Origin: Loripinus fragilis | Taxonomy: Eukaryota; Mollusca; Bivalvia; Lucinida; Lucinidae | Length of the DNA stretch: 64,000 nucleotides | Direction of reading: 5' to 3' | NCBI GenBank assembly: GCA_964019695.1 | Contig: OZ026515.1 | Location: 136,272,549-136,336,548 of the forward strand | Shown here: piece after piece, positions 25,190-37,109 of the stretch | Numbering within the stretch: the first letter of the stretch is position 1 | How the letters are laid out: the number at the start of each line of letters is the position of its first letter | The notes under the pieces: generated by a model | What the model was told of the DNA's origin: nothing | Database searches by the model: none | The model's input: only the letters and a program-made list of their open reading frames with translations | Translations under genes and position numbers: made by a program

Positions 25190-25255
25190 TAATAGTGTAT
25201 ACTCTAATCAGCCAGCTCCTTAGGAGCTGTCTGATCAGTGTTTACTCTGTTTCTA
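25190..25255. repeat. Family D short hairpin
   Basis: TACTCTAATCAGCCAGCTCC / GGAGCTGTCTGATCAGTGTT. Confidence 0.6.
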
Positions 25256-25259
25256 TCTG

Positions 25260-25970
25260 AGTATCTAGGATAAATATGGTAATGATCATAACAGTTTGGC
25301 AAACAGTGTAGATACAGATTAGATGCTGCAATCTATCCCTTCAATTTAACAAATATGTTGTTCAGCTAAAGACATAGTGTATAAACAGATTTCGCTAAAG
25401 ACATAGTATATAACAGCCTTAGCTTGCAATGAACAGTGGACCATCACAAACATTTGCCATCAACCAAGATGGAAGATCCCATTGGGTATAAAGGGAGTAA
25501 AACAAACATAACATAGAGTTTACTTGCATAATAAATGCTAGCTTTTTTCAGGACATAATTTTTTCACCACTAACTATAGATGTCAAGAATCTTAATAGGA
25601 TCAAACTTTTTTCTCTTTTTTTCTTGTGACAATTTACAAGTTATTGCACCCAGATCAGCCAAAAATTATACAAATGCATGTATGTGACAGTTCTAAGTGC
25701 AATAAAGATTTAAACAAAATTAATGACTATATGGGGCTTTTATAGAGCTCATAATGCCATGTGACTTGATCATCAGAAATAACACATATAAAGATGTAAT
25801 ATTCAAAGAGAAGTATTTCAACTGTTTGCCTGAAAAATTTAGCAATTTATGAAGTTTAAGTCAACTTTGACCAACAAAATACACCGAGATGACTAACAAC
25901 AGAACTTAAGAAATCTAAAAAACTAAAACCCCCAAAAAATCTTTCTTTTTGGAACAAATGATAATTGATA
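25260..25970. other. Gene-free stretch
   Basis: No repeat family or coding signal was recognised. Confidence 0.5.
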
Positions 25971-25974
25971 TTTG

Positions 25975-26465
25975 AGCGAGGTAAAGCGAAAGGTACTACT
26001 TGGTATGTCCGCCTGATGAAGACTCAGATCAACCTTCACCTTTATGCGCATGCTTGCAGTCTGATTAGAACCTTTGCTGTCTGTATGAAGAATCATTGGT
26101 ACCTTGGCTACTCAAAGAAGGTCTAGGAAAGATTATGATCAGACTGTGTGGTTGCGCAGGCTGATCTAAGTCTTTGCTGGGTGCATATACCAAGTTGTTC
26201 TTTTTGCTGTGCCCCGGCTCATTTGGGCCTCGTCCCAACAAAACCTGTCTTCTGGGTTTCCGACAAAGTGAGACTCTAACCTGTCTCCTCAGCTACAGAG
26301 ACTAGCTAGAACATTAGAATTTCGCTTGCAGCAAGTCAAGATATGATACTTTCCAATTAACGAATAACAAAGGCGATGATCAGACTGCGCGGATGCGCAG
26401 GCTGATCAGCGCCTTTGTTGTTCGCCAACCCCCGAAGACAGGTTTCCTTCGTGTCGAGGCCCGTA
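25975..26465. repeat. Two palindromic elements related to family B
   Basis: The first (25975-26205) has inverted parts AAAGGTACTACTTGGTATGT and ACCAAGTTGTTC. The second (26214-26463) has TTTGGGCCTCGTCCCAACAA inverted to TTCGTGTCGAGGCCCG, and the core GATCAGACTGCGCGGATGCG / CAGGCTGATCAGCGCC. Confidence 0.6.
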
Positions 26466-26474
26466 TAATATCAA

Positions 26475-26980
26475 GCAATTGTTTGTTACAAAATCAATAA
26501 AGATGAAAAACATCTTTTTAATTTTTTCTCACCAGTCACGACTTTTACTGTCTGCTAACTCAGCTACTTATATTCTAGGTAGCCTTTATTGCAAACTATT
26601 TGGACCCAGATCAGGGTTCATATCGTTGCTTCCATGATAAAACCTAGTCTGAAGTGCACTTGAATATATGCAGCAGATGTAAAAAGCAGACATTTTAATT
26701 ACAAAAGATATTGGCACGATAAGGGTAGCAATTGTTTGTTACAAAATTAATAAAGATGAAAAATATCTTTTTAATTTTTCTCACCAGTCACGATTTTTAC
26801 TGTCTGCTAACTCAGATGCTTATGTTCTTATATGGCCTTTATTGCAAACAATTTGGACCCAGATCAGGGTTCATATTGTTTGCTTCCATGATAAAAAGTA
26901 GTCTGAAGTGCACTTGAATATATGCAGCAGATGTAAAAAGCAGACATTTTAATTACAAAAGATATTGGTACGATAAGGGC
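26475..26980. repeat. 253-bp tandem duplication
   Basis: GCAATTGTTTGTTACAAAAT begins at 26475 and again at 26728. Both units contain TTTGGACCCAGATCAGGGTT and end GATATTGGCACGATAAGGG or GATATTGGTACGATAAGGG. A diverged inverted relative (CAGGTGTAAAAAGCAGGCAC on the minus strand) is at 27385-27600. Confidence 0.85.
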
Positions 26981-27086
26981 TGTCTTGCTTTGCATTTTTG
27001 TCATCTATTTGATTGGTAAGATGCCCCCTGTTATTACAAAATGTCTTTAGCTGTGGAATAATAGAAAGAATCAATTCTTTATGTCA

Positions 27087-27297
27087 TACAGTAAACTCTG
27101 CGTAAAACAACCACTCTCAAAAAGACCGAAAATTTGTTTTCAAGACCAATTATGGCTTAATGCAGGTCAAAAGTATTGCAGAATACCGCAAGGGGAGCAT
27201 TCTGCAATACTTTCGACCTTCATTAAGCTACCATTTGTCATTAAGATCTTTGTTTTGTCTATTTTTGAGTGGCCAATTTACACAGGTTTTACTGTTT
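27087..27297. repeat. Family E hairpin element
   Basis: The ends ACAGTAAACTCTGCGTAAAA and ACACAGGTTTTACTGT are inverted. The core is GCAGGTCAAAAGTATTGCAG / CTGCAATACTTTCGACCTTC around GCAAGGGGAGCATT. Confidence 0.78.
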
Positions 27298-28074
27298 ATC
27301 ATTGTCCTTTTAACTCAAACTAGTGATACCTGTAACTCTAAGAGAAAATTATTGTAAAATTTAAAAATATGAGTTACCCCTTATCCTGCCACTATTTTGT
27401 TTGTCCCAAAAGTGCCTGCTTTTTACACCTGCTGCATATATTCAAGATTTTGTCATAGAAGCAATCGATATGAGCCCTGATACAACTTGGTCTGGGCCCA
27501 CATTGTTTGCAATATTGGCTTCCTAAGAACATGACCAGATGAGAGCAAAGGATAAAAGTTGTGATGGGCATGAAAATGGTTAATTGTAATACCATGAACA
27601 TCCGGCATGATGTATAGGCTATTCACTTTTCATTACTGACATTAGTTTTATTCAACACTCTTTGGTAAGCTACCCGTCATAGGATTTTTATATGAAAATA
27701 ATATAAATTATTATAAAAAGAATTTTTGGAAAAAATAAGAGTTCATGAAAGAAATAAAAACAGCTTAATGTAAATATGTAAGTTATCTAGAGTCTTTAAT
27801 GTGTTAAGTGTTGATTAATATTTCTTATATGACAAATAAGAATATCAGATTTCAGCCTGATCTTCCCAATGTTATCTTACCCAAGCTGACATGTGCGGGC
27901 CATATACTGGTTATAATGTTAGACACATACATGGTCGTCAAGTGACAACATTGTTATGCCAAAATGACATCATCATGTAATGTCACATCTCAGCATATTC
28001 AGGAACTTCTGAGAGTTTATTTTAAAATAAAAATGCAGAATTGGATGATGAGCATGAAATAGAATCCATCATTT

Positions 28075-28924
28075 GTGTGAAAGGCAGATGGGAAAATATT
28101 GCCATTGACTTTGGCATGTTACCTTAACCTTGAACATAGAAACCTGTTTCATATATGCAACACATTGTCTCGTTATGGCAGACACTTGTGCCATACATGA
28201 TTATTGGAGTAAGGATGTGGAAGTTATACTTGGGAAAACAAGTTTCCCTTTGACCTTCACCTTGAACATAGACATAAATCATATACAATTTTCGTCTTGT
28301 TATGGTGGAAGCTTGTGTCAAGTTATATGAAACTCAAGAGAAGGATATGGAAGTTATGCTCTGGAAACAAATATTCTCAAATTCCATATGACCTTGACCC
28401 AAGTTATATTCGGGACACATCATCTGGTTATGGTGGACATCTGTACCATGTGATATTTTGTTTGTTTGATTTGATTCTTTTCGTCCACTCAACAATCTTT
28501 CAGTTATGCGGGACGGTTCTTCCTGGGTTTAACCAGTACTAAGCTAGGATAAATGTGTCTTGCTCAAGGACCACAACGCAGTGACGCCGGTGAGGCTCGA
28601 ACCCGATACCCTTCGGTCTCGAGTCAAGCACTCTACCACTGAGCCACTGCGCTCCCGTACCATGTGATATGAAATTCAGGGAAAGGATACTGAAGTTATG
28701 CTCTAGCAAGGATTTGACCTTGCCCAGTGACCTTAACCTTGGTTTATAATGAGTCACATCTTGTTCTGGTGAACACTTGGGCCAAATATTATGAAAATCA
28801 AATGATGAATTTGAAAGTTATGCTCAGGAAATTAATTGCGTCCATGGTCATCTGTCCACGGTGAATGGTACACCTCAAACCAATATACCCTACCTTTAAC
28901 TTGCTTTGCAGGGGGTATAATAAC
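28075..28924. mobile_element. Degenerate tandem element ending GGGGGTATAATAA, interrupted by a SINE
   Basis: Units of roughly 110-130 bp with recurring CCTTGAACATAGA, TCGTTATGG and GAAGTTATGCT motifs run from about 28120. The element ends TTTGCAGGGGGTATAATAA, like the 47-48.6 kb element. SINE 28457-28656 is inserted in it. Confidence 0.5.
28457..28656 (-). mobile_element. tRNA-derived SINE, copy 4
   Basis: Full length with a 14-bp duplication GTACCATGTGATAT (28443-28456, 28657-28670). It is nearly identical to copy 1 over the head, so both are probably young. Confidence 0.9.
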
Positions 28925-29009
28925 ACATGTGCCAATTGCTACATGGAAGTCTTTTCATCGCTTCATTTTTATGTAATATTGTATCTATAATCTAAATTTG
29001 TGGTTTAGA

Positions 29010-29072
29010 GAAGCTGTGCCTATCACATGTTTAATGCAATTACATTAAACGTGTGTAAGGCATAGCTTCTTA
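29010..29072. repeat. Hairpin
   Basis: AGAAGCTGTGCCTATCACAT and TGTGTAAGGCATAGCTTCT flank TTTAATGCAATTACATTAAA. Isolated; family unknown. Confidence 0.6.
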
Positions 29073-29498
29073 ATCCCTAAATTTCTGAATTAATTTACAG
29101 ATACATGCGGTATAAAATCTCTTATATCTGCACTATTTTAGCAATGATATTTGATATTGGATCCAAAAGATGATTTGCAGATATTACTCTTGTCCATTCA
29201 ATTCTCACATTCCATAAGTAAATGTGATTTCTAGGTTTAAAACACCTTGTATTTAACATAGAAATACCAGTACTTACAGCTATGCTGTAATGGACAAAAC
29301 AACATGAAATTGCCTCAATTCACATGTTGCTATTGGCCTTCTGGGTTGTTCTATTTCTACATGTGCCAGGGCTACCAATCAAAACTCCTGCACCACAGTC
29401 AAGTAATACGGCAATGGCCACAACTCAAATTGAGCATGTTTGAAGCATGTGTGGGATCTTGTGTATATGACATGTACTAGTTAAAAGTAACTCAATGA

Positions 29499-29702
29499 GG
29501 GAGCGCAGTGGCTCAGTGGTAGAGTGCTTGACTCGAGACCGAAGGGCCGCGGGTTCGAGCCTCACCGGCGTCACTGCGTTGTGGTCCTTGAGCAAGACAC
29601 ATTTATCCTAGTTTAGTACTGGTTCAACCCAGGAAGACCCGTCCCGCATAACTGAAAGATTGTTGAGTGGACGTAAAGAATCAAATCAAACAAACAAACA
29701 AA
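29499..29702 (+). mobile_element. tRNA-derived SINE, copy 5 (best-preserved reference copy)
   Basis: The head GGGAGCGCAGTGGCTCAGTG, box A-like TGGCTCAGTGG and box B-like GGTTCGAGCC are intact, and the tail ends AAACAAACAAACAAA. A perfect 25-bp target duplication (29474-29498 and 29703-29727) marks a recent insertion by LINE-type machinery. The internal motif CCTTGAGCAAGACACATTTA resembles the conserved middle domain found in several animal SINE superfamilies (inference). Confidence 0.93.
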
Positions 29703-29855
29703 GTACTAGTTAAAAGTAACTCAATGAAATCTTTCATATGAAAATGATATGCTTTAAAACAGGAATAATGAAAACATAGTCATTGGTTATGATGTGATAT
29801 CCATCAGAGAATATCATTAATCCTTTTGAATTCTGATGAATTTTCCCATACAGAT

Positions 29856-30057
29856 TGTGTGTTTGTTTTTGATTCCTGACATCCCAGTCAACAATATTTC
29901 AGTTGTGTCAGAAAGGGTTTTCCTTTGTAGAACCAGTACTAAGGAGTGGATAAAGTGTATTGCTCTATGAGACAACACAGTGACTTCAACGGTGGCTAGG
30001 CACAATCCTCCTTCGATCCCCAGTCCAACACTCTACCAAATGAGCCACTGCGCTCCA
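29856..30057 (-). mobile_element. tRNA-derived SINE, copy 6 (old)
   Basis: Diverged but full length. The 13-bp target duplication TTCCCATACAGAT (29843-29855, 30058-30070) is intact. It interrupts a family H repeat. Confidence 0.85.
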
Positions 30058-30132
30058 TTCCCATACAGATAAATACAGGGATTGTCCATTATATTTTAAG
30101 TGGTCAAATCATGGAATTTTCAAATGGTAATC

Positions 30133-30325
30133 AGGCCCCAAGATAAGAGTGCCTAACTGAAAATTATTTTTCTTATTTCGCAACCAAAACATGTCTTGTG
30201 GGTACTCAAAAGAACGGTCTCGATGAGACCCTTCTTGTGAGCACCCAAAACACATGTTCAAATTAATGGATAAGAAAATAATCGCAATTTTACGCAAACA
30301 AAATTGCTTAACTGGCCCTAGAAGT
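30133..30325. repeat. Family G repeat
   Basis: CAAGATAAGAGTGCCTAACT at left. Hairpin GGTACTCAAAAGAACGGTCT / AGACCCTTCTTGTGAGCACC. Right AATAATCGCAATTTTACGC. Confidence 0.7.
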
Positions 30326-30463
30326 AATGTATGTTTGTCCCTGAGGATTGTTTTCAGAGTGTAGACCCTGATGAAATGCCTCATAATGCTCTAGGTCTTC
30401 ACTGTTTGCCAAAGTACATGTTTCTAGTATACATCGGGTTAACTGCTGCTGACTCAATTCTTT

Positions 30464-30812
30464 TTATTTATCACATGACCTCGCATCTGGGAGTGATATA
30501 ACACCATGCAATATAATGGATAAACCACTAGTGGTTTACAAATTTAGTAACATTACGGATTGACGTCCATTATAATGTTGCGTAAAAGATTGGAAAATAT
30601 TGACGTTTTCACTCAAAAAAAATGTGATATAAGTAATTTTAATGTCATGTGATAAATAGAATCAAACATTCATGCTCCTGTATTATTGAATTAATAAAAC
30701 TTGTTGTGAAAAAAGTTAACTGCTCGGCAAGCCTCACATTTATCTCTTTTTCCCAACTCGTTTGATAAATTCAATAAAACATGAGCACACATGTAAGATT
30801 CTCCATATATCA
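30464..30812. repeat. Family C repeat, copy 2
   Basis: TAAACCACTAGTGGTTTACA near the left, TAATTTTAATGTCATGTGAT in the middle, GCTCGGCAAGCCTCACATTT and ATAAAACATGAGCACACATG at the right. Confidence 0.72.
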
Positions 30813-31146
30813 CACTTAACCCTTGTACCCCCCCCCCCCCCTATCAGGATTTATCCTTTGATTCAGATCAGCCATCAGGATCCTCTCTGTTTTACCCCCT
30901 GATTGGCAATGCATGCTTAGAACTGAAATGCTGCAGTTAATTTTGAAAAGTCAGCAGCATGTAAAAATTAAACATCATGCAGCGTGCACTACACAGAAAA
31001 AAGTGTGTGTTTTACAGCTCTATGAAATTTTAGAAAGGGTCCTTAGGGATGGTAGGATGGAAATATTTTCTATCATGTTAAAACATTTCATTTTTACATG
31101 GGGATGATAAGGAAACTATAGTTGAAAACTGAATTACCCTAAATTA

Positions 31147-31355
31147 TACAGTAAAACCAGTGTAAAATGGCCGCTCAAAAATTGACAAAACAATTATCTT
31201 AATGACAAATGGTAGCTTCATGAAGGGTGAAAGTATTGCAGAATGCTTCCCTTGGAGCATTCTGCAATACTTTTGACCTGCATTAAACAATAATTAGTCT
31301 TAATAAATATTTTTGGTCTTTTTGAGAGTGGCTGTTTTACACAGGTTTTACTTTA
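31147..31355. repeat. Family E hairpin element
   Basis: ACAGTAAAACCAGTGTAAAA to TTACACAGGTTTTACT, with the core GAAAGTATTGCAGAATGCTT / AGCATTCTGCAATACTTTTG. Confidence 0.78.
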
Positions 31356-31521
31356 CATATCTTTCAAATTGTAAAGAGGAGTGGTGAAACTAGGTATTGT
31401 TGTGTTACATAAAAAACATAACTGTTTACTATAGGCCATGGGTAAAATGTTTCTGTATCAACTCTCTAAATTCCTAACCAAAATGTAAGTTATGGGTACT
31501 ACAAAAAATCATCTCAGTGAG

Positions 31522-31719
31522 CGTAGTATCTCAATGGTAGAGTGCTTGTCTTAAGGTCGAGGGGTCCATGGTTTGGGCCTAGCCAGAGCCACTGTGTTGT
31601 CTGTCCGCTTGCGCAAGACACTTTATCCTCTGTTTAGTACTGGTTCAACCCAGGAAATTTCTATACATAGCTGAAAATTGTTGACTTGGATATAAAGAAC
31701 CAATTTAAAGAAACAAACT
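31522..31719 (+). mobile_element. tRNA-derived SINE, copy 7 (old)
   Basis: The diverged head retains TCAATGGTAGAGTGCTTG. The tail ends AATTTAAAGAAACAAAC. An 11-bp duplication ATCTCAGTGAG flanks it (31511-31521, 31720-31730). Confidence 0.82.
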
Positions 31720-32069
31720 ATCTCAGTGAGATGGTTCCTTTGAGTGTCCACAACATCAGCTTTGTTGGAGTTTTAGCAAATAACGGCAATTTCATGGAAG
31801 AGATTTTGCATACCAGAGAGGCAGCAATCGAAAACGTAAATACTATTGACGAACGTAGATCAAAAATAGCTAGAAACAGAAATTTTGATTGCCGTTTGCC
31901 GCCCGACTGGTGACAAATGGGAATGGAAAACACTGTTTGTAGAGACTTTTGATCCGAGTTTGTCGATTGTTAAAAGTGTTTTCGATTGCCGCCTATCCGG
32001 TGTGTTTTGGTAAAACTGGAACTAGGCTAACCCTTAAAGTTCACAACAAAAGCAGATGAAAAGTTAGAT

Positions 32070-32400
32070 GACAGGCCTTTAAATAAGAGTGCGTACCAGA
32101 AAATTAACTTGCTTATTTCTCATCCAAAACATATGTTGTGGGTACTCAAAAGAACCGTCTAAATGAGCATCCAAAACATATGTTAAAACTGATGGCTAAG
32201 AAAATATTTACAATTTTACGCTCAAAAAATATTTTTTTCTAATCCTATGGGTGACATCAAGGCATAACAAGCCTCCAGATAAAAGTGTGTGATTAAGAAG
32301 TTGTGTTTTATGTCACAACCAAAACATGATACTGTATGTTATTTTTGAGCACCCAAAACCTATGTTTAAACTGATGAATAAGAAAATAATTACATTTGAG
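32070..32400. repeat. Two adjacent family G repeats
   Basis: Copy one: AATAAGAGTGCGTACCAGAA, GGTACTCAAAAGAACCGTCT. Copy two: AGATAAAAGTGTGTGATTAA, TTTTTGAGCACCCAAAACCT. Both have lost part of the central hairpin. Confidence 0.62.
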
Positions 32401-32628
32401 CCGTGACATGAGATTTCCAACAACCTGGTATGTGCGACCAGCAAAGCCTCAGATCAGCCTGCGCATATGGGCCGTCTGATCAGAGCCTTCGCTAGTCGCT
32501 TTAACATTCTATGACTGTTAAGCTACTGGCTAAACATCATTTTGAGTTTCTAAGCTTAAAAGGAGGCTGGACAGGCCTGAATGAGTCTACACTAGTCAAA
32601 ATGCCACATTTTTGAAAATCACATGTCG
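32397..32628. repeat. Family B palindromic element
   Basis: GAGCCGTGACATGAGATTTC at left and AAATCACATGTCGCAGCTAA at right are inverted ends. The core is AGCAAAGCCTCAGATCAGCC / GTCTGATCAGAGCCTTCGCT. The remaining arm carries TTTGAGTTTCTAAGCTTAAA. Confidence 0.75.
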
Positions 32629-32870
32629 CAGCTAATTTATACACCAAAGAACTTTGATTATCTGTACCTTTGGGTACAAGGCTTGACATTTTATGTAACT
32701 AGTCAGCTAGCAGATGATTCCCATGGAATACCAAGCCTCATTTCGCTTATAAAAAAAGTGAATTTCTTAAATTGCATCTGCTGCAAATCTTTAGCACACT
32801 TAAAGAGTTTAAATAAAAAAATTGCGTAATTGGGCCCTGTTTACCCAGAGTTTCAGCATTTGTATATACA

Positions 32871-33096
32871 GTGCAATCTCTTTATAACACTATTGTTGGG
32901 GTCCATGGGAATGGATCATATTAAAAGCGAATTATATTATACAAAGGAATTATAGGAAAATGGCCATTTCATGGTCATTTTCTTATAATTCCTTTCGTAA
33001 AATTCCACAGCAAAAAAATTTGAGAGCCACAAGATGACCATGTTGCATCCAAATCCATGTTACAATAAGGTGTATTATAAAGGGACTATACTGTAC
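32871..33096. repeat. Family F hairpin, copy 3
   Basis: CAGTGCAATCTCTTTATAAC to GTATTATAAAGGGACTATAC, with the internal palindrome GGAATTATAGGAAAATGGCC / TTTTCTTATAATTCC. Confidence 0.75.
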
Positions 33097-33436
33097 ATTG
33101 GAACACCTTTCTTCATAAAATGGCTATAAATTATAATGTATATTGCACTGAGCAGGAACAACAAAACTAGTCCTCATAGTAATGCTAGCAGAGAACACAG
33201 AAATACTCTGGGTCATACAGACGTTTCTCGGAATACCCTTGCTGAAGTCCCATTCTGTCGTATATGTATATATTTCGTAGTGTCCACTTCCGATATTTTG
33301 ACCTGTGTACTTGGCACTATGACCTCTGTTGCCATGGGTAACTGAGAAAGTTCCGATGTGGCCGACACGGGAGCTGTAAATGAAAATCAGAAAAATGCAT
33401 TAAAGGATGTCTTTCTGAAAAGATAAAATAGTACTT

Positions 33437-33640
33437 ATGTACACCGGATAGGCGACAATCTAAAACTCTCTTAACAATTGACAAATGCAGATCAAAAATC
33501 ACTAGAAACAGTGTTTTTGAATGTCAGGCGACAAATGGCAATCAAAAACTCTGTTTCCAACAATTTTTGCTGTATCTTTGTCGATAGTATTAACATTTTC
33601 GCTTGCCGCGTATCCAGTGTGTTATGGAAACAAGCTTTTC
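33437..33640. repeat. Inverted-repeat element with CACCGGATAGGCG ends
   Basis: TACACCGGATAGGCGACAAT at left pairs with TTGCCGCGTATCCAGTGTG at right. Related sequence (GATTGCCGCCTATCCGGTGT) ends a similar stretch at 31745-32010. Confidence 0.55.
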
Positions 33641-33761
33641 TTATAGAATACCAGGCTACAGTAAATGTTCTAAACTTTCAAACACGTTTCTCTTTCTATT
33701 CTCAAATAAAATATTGGTTTTCAGGGCTGAAAGTCATAATATGCTTGTCAGAATATAAAAA

Positions 33762-33835
33762 AGGGTAGACCCTGGTCAGACTGCTTCTTCAGAAGCAGTC
33801 TGATCTAGGTCTGCACTCTCTGTCTAGGCATTTTT
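33762..33835. repeat. Family D short hairpin
   Basis: TAGACCCTGGTCAGACTGCT / AGCAGTCTGATCTAGGTCTG. Confidence 0.7.
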
Positions 33836-34144
33836 GGCAAGCAACTAGTGTTCAAAATTTTAGAACATTTACTGTAGGTGGGTTACGTCAAGGTAAGAAT
33901 TATACATGTTTTCTCACATATGGTGATTGTCCTGAATCCAAGTGTGTGTAGATAAATGTATTTTTATTCACATATTCATGAGAAAATGGATGCAGCTTTC
34001 TAAGCAAGTTCCCTATAAGGAGATACATTAGCTTCCGCCGGTTACCAACTTTGCGGACTTTTTCTAGCTAAACCCTAGCTCGACGGTCAAGGGGCAGACA
34101 ACAACTCTTGCCTGCCCCGAGTGCTGTGGGAACTGGCCTGGGCC

Positions 34145-34275
34145 AAATGAAGAATAAATATATCAGCTTAAAAATTATTTTCTCATTTCTCAATCAAAGC
34201 ATATGCTGCGGGTACTCAAAAGAACAGTCCACACAGTTCTCACTGAGACTGTTCATATGAGCACAAAGCTATTCA
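34145..34275. repeat. Family G repeat
   Basis: GGGTACTCAAAAGAACAGTC, then TCACTGAGACTGTTCATATG and AGCACAAAGCTA. Confidence 0.6.
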
Positions 34276-34445
34276 TAATACCCATAATAGCTCTTTCCAA
34301 ATATATTGTTTATTGATAAAGCAAGCACCTGTCTTAAGCAAGCAAATTTTGATAAGGCAAAGACCTGAAAATATGATGATTTCACTTAAGTCTGGGCAAT
34401 AGTTCTTATGCGCACCTGCTATCTGTTTTATGCAGAAATATACTA

Positions 34446-34797
34446 TTTCATATTATCATATGACGTCGCGTCTGAGAGTGAAATAACACCATGCAATAAA
34501 ATCAATAAACCACTGGTGGTTTATAGATTTACAGGAAACGTTATGACATCCATAACAACGTTGGGTACATAACAAAAGTATAACATTTTTATGGCAGAAA
34601 TGAAATTTCAAAGTAATCATAATGTCATATGATAAATATAATCTAAAATTCATGCTCTTGTACTATTGAATTTATTAAACTTGTTGCGAAAAAGAGATAA
34701 AATGCTCGGCAAGCCTCGCATTTTATCTATTTTCCCCAACTTGTTTATAAAATTCAATAAAACATGAGCACTCATGTAATTTTCTATATTATTAAAT
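34446..34797. repeat. Family C repeat, copy 3
   Basis: It starts TATTATCATATGACGTCGCG, then AATAAACCACTGGTGGTTTA, AAATGCTCGGCAAGCCTCGC and AATAAAACATGAGCACTCAT. Confidence 0.75.
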
Positions 34798-34867
34798 TGT
34801 CATGCTAACTCTTGTTTTGCTGAATAAACTAATATAGCACATACACTTCTGAAGCTACATGGAAAAT

Positions 34868-34938
34868 AGTGCAGATCCTGATCAGATGGTTTCATCAGAA
34901 GCCAGCTGATCTGGATCTACACTGTTTTCTATAGAGAA
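34868..34938. repeat. Family D short hairpin
   Basis: AGTGCAGATCCTGATCAGAT / AGCTGATCTGGATCTACACT. Confidence 0.7.
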
Positions 34939-35644
34939 TATATCCAGGTTCAGCAGGACAAGGGTTAATAGACCATTTTAACACAATATCAATAATGGCT
35001 TGCATATTTTTACATTACAATGTACTACATGCAACACTTTAACCATGCTATCAAGACCAGAAACATAATAGTTTTAGCCATTACCGTAGTACTGCAGACA
35101 CAAAAAGTAAAATATCAACAAAAACAAAAAAATATATATACACGGCTCTCACCGTGAGACTGTTCATTTGAGCACAAAGCTACGCATAACACCCAATAAG
35201 ATACTCAATTAAACTTCAGAGGAATTTGTAAATGCATATAGATGAAACAGCAAAATATGTCTTTGTTTCTTATCTTAAGTTTAAATTAGTAAAAAATGAG
35301 GATGCCTCAATCAAAACCGACATTGTGATCTTTGCTTGATTCATGGGCATGTTTCCCGCCAAAATTGCATTTTTTAAACTACTCAAAGGTATCTGTTATA
35401 TGATTTACCCCTCACTAAAATTGTGAAATGGAGATCTAGATGTGCTTTACCAATGCTTGCAAGAATGAGCTGACAACATGTTTAGAAAATTAGCTTTTTT
35501 TAAGTGCATGTGATAGTTCTATTTTACTGTTACACTTGGGTGGGTGGGTGTGGGGGGATAAACAAAATATGAAACCTGTGAAAAATTGCACGTTTCATAT
35601 TTTGTACATTTCATGTGGTACATCTTCAAGTTAAATTTGGTTAG

Positions 35645-35880
35645 GATTTAACCACTCTGATTGATTTTTCCATACCTATTGATAGAGTAAGTATGGTATG
35701 GTCCATTTTGTATTTCAAGGGGTTGCTGTCAAAATTTCTAAATTATGATGCATTTCACCCACTGAAGTTGCTTTTTATCTAAGCAAAGAGTGCAGATCCT
35801 AATGAAATGCCATGTTATGTAGCATTTCATCTGGGCATTCACCTTTTGCCAAAGTTCCAATTTATAAGTAATATGTATAA
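35645..35880. repeat. Family H repeat with ATGAAATGC hairpin
   Basis: TTTTTCCATACCTATTGATA, GTAAGTATGG and TTCTAAATTATGATGCATTT, then the hairpin GCAGATCCTAATGAAATGCC / AGCATTTCATCTGGGCATTC. Confidence 0.62.
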
Positions 35881-36550
35881 AATAGTTAAAGTGTCATTGT
35901 CATGCATATTGTTGAACTGCTTGTACTTTTTCCACAAAATATAACAAAATATAAAACCTAACACCAACACTATAAACAATAATGTCAAATAAATCGAGCA
36001 AAATTTAACACTGTGTAAAAGATAAAAATTCAACAACATGTAGTTTTACAAACATGCCTATTGAGAAACTGAAAATTATTTTTCTAGATTCACAACCAAA
36101 TCATATGTTGTGGAATGAGTGAAAAAAATTGACAGACTAGAGACATAACTGCTGGTCACGTATTTCAGCTAAAATACCATCAATACACACACCAACAGGG
36201 AAGAAAAAAATAAACAGATTCATGCCATGCACCTTCATTGGTTTGTCCTAAAAATAATAACATAACTGAGAATACATTTGCTTTTTTGGAAGTTGCAACA
36301 CAGATTGTGTGACTTGACTTCAGTCATACTTTTAGCAAAGATTCTTTTCCTATATCAATTTGACAGTAGTAATTTTCTCATTTTCGTGAAAAGATTTGTT
36401 CATATAACAATTTCTTTGATGATATCTATTTGACCATAACATTTCAACACAGGATTAGTTTTTGCCCTTGCCCATGTTTACAGCATGCTGTCGGGATCGA
36501 ACAAATAATTTGTCATTATTGTTCAAAAATTTTAAATACTACTTACCTGA
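35880..36550. other. Gene-free stretch downstream of INPP5A
   Basis: AT-rich, a trace of family G at 36065-36115 (CACAACCAAATCATATGTTG), no coding signal. No clear polyadenylation signal for INPP5A was pinned down between the stop at 37879 and here. Confidence 0.45.
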
Positions 36551-36599
36551 CACAAAAAGTAGGCCCAGATCAGTCAGCTCCTGAAGGAGTCTGATCAGG

Positions 36600-36790
36600 G
36601 TCTTTAACTCTTTGCAAGCTTTTGTTGTCATCCGCTGACTTTTTTCAAAATTAACTTTTTAAAAATTTCTTTCAGAAACACTATCAGAGCGTCAAACGGT
36701 TTGGATCCGGATCAGGACCGACATTATGTCGGTCCTGAACTGGGTCCAAACCATTTGCAAAGGCTATCAGCAGACATCAAAAGTTTGCTG
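36600..36790. repeat. Family A hairpin
   Basis: TTGTCATCCGCTGACTTTTT, GCGTCAAACGGTTTGGATCC and the arms GACCGACATTATGTCGGTC, ending CTATCAGCAGACATC. Confidence 0.75.
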
Positions 36791-37109
36791 ATAGCAAAGA
36801 AAATATCAATGGCCAGCATGTCTAAATCAGTGAATTTATATCCAAAATTTTGGCTTTGAACAGCAAGGGTAAGCATTCCAAATTCAAGAAGTTATCATAT
36901 AAAATACAAGTAATAATCTCCATATTTCACCAACAGCATGCTTAGACATAAAATCAAAATTTGAGCCACATCAATACACCATGCCTCCTCAACTAATGAG
37001 ACTCTAGACTCTTGATACATAGGATTTAGCAAGATGAGATAACTATACTGTCTAGATATCAAGAACCAAATGTGCTGATAATATCACGCAAAGACCTAGG
37101 CATTTCTCC

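Larger units (their letters stand above)
29813..30440. repeat. Family H repeat interrupted by SINE copy 6 and a family G repeat
   Basis: The left part ends TTTTCCCATACAGAT. The middle part is GATTGTCCATTATATTTTAA. The right part is GTGTAGACCCTGATGAAATG with CTTCACTGTTTGCC and AGTATACATCGGGTTAA. The SINE (29856-30057) and G copy (30133-30325) explain the gaps. Confidence 0.6.

Noticed and set aside
29499..29570. True tRNA gene (Pol III boxes present)
   Set aside because: The head continues into the common SINE body and tail, has a target-site duplication and recurs nine more times; it is SINE, not a tRNA locus.
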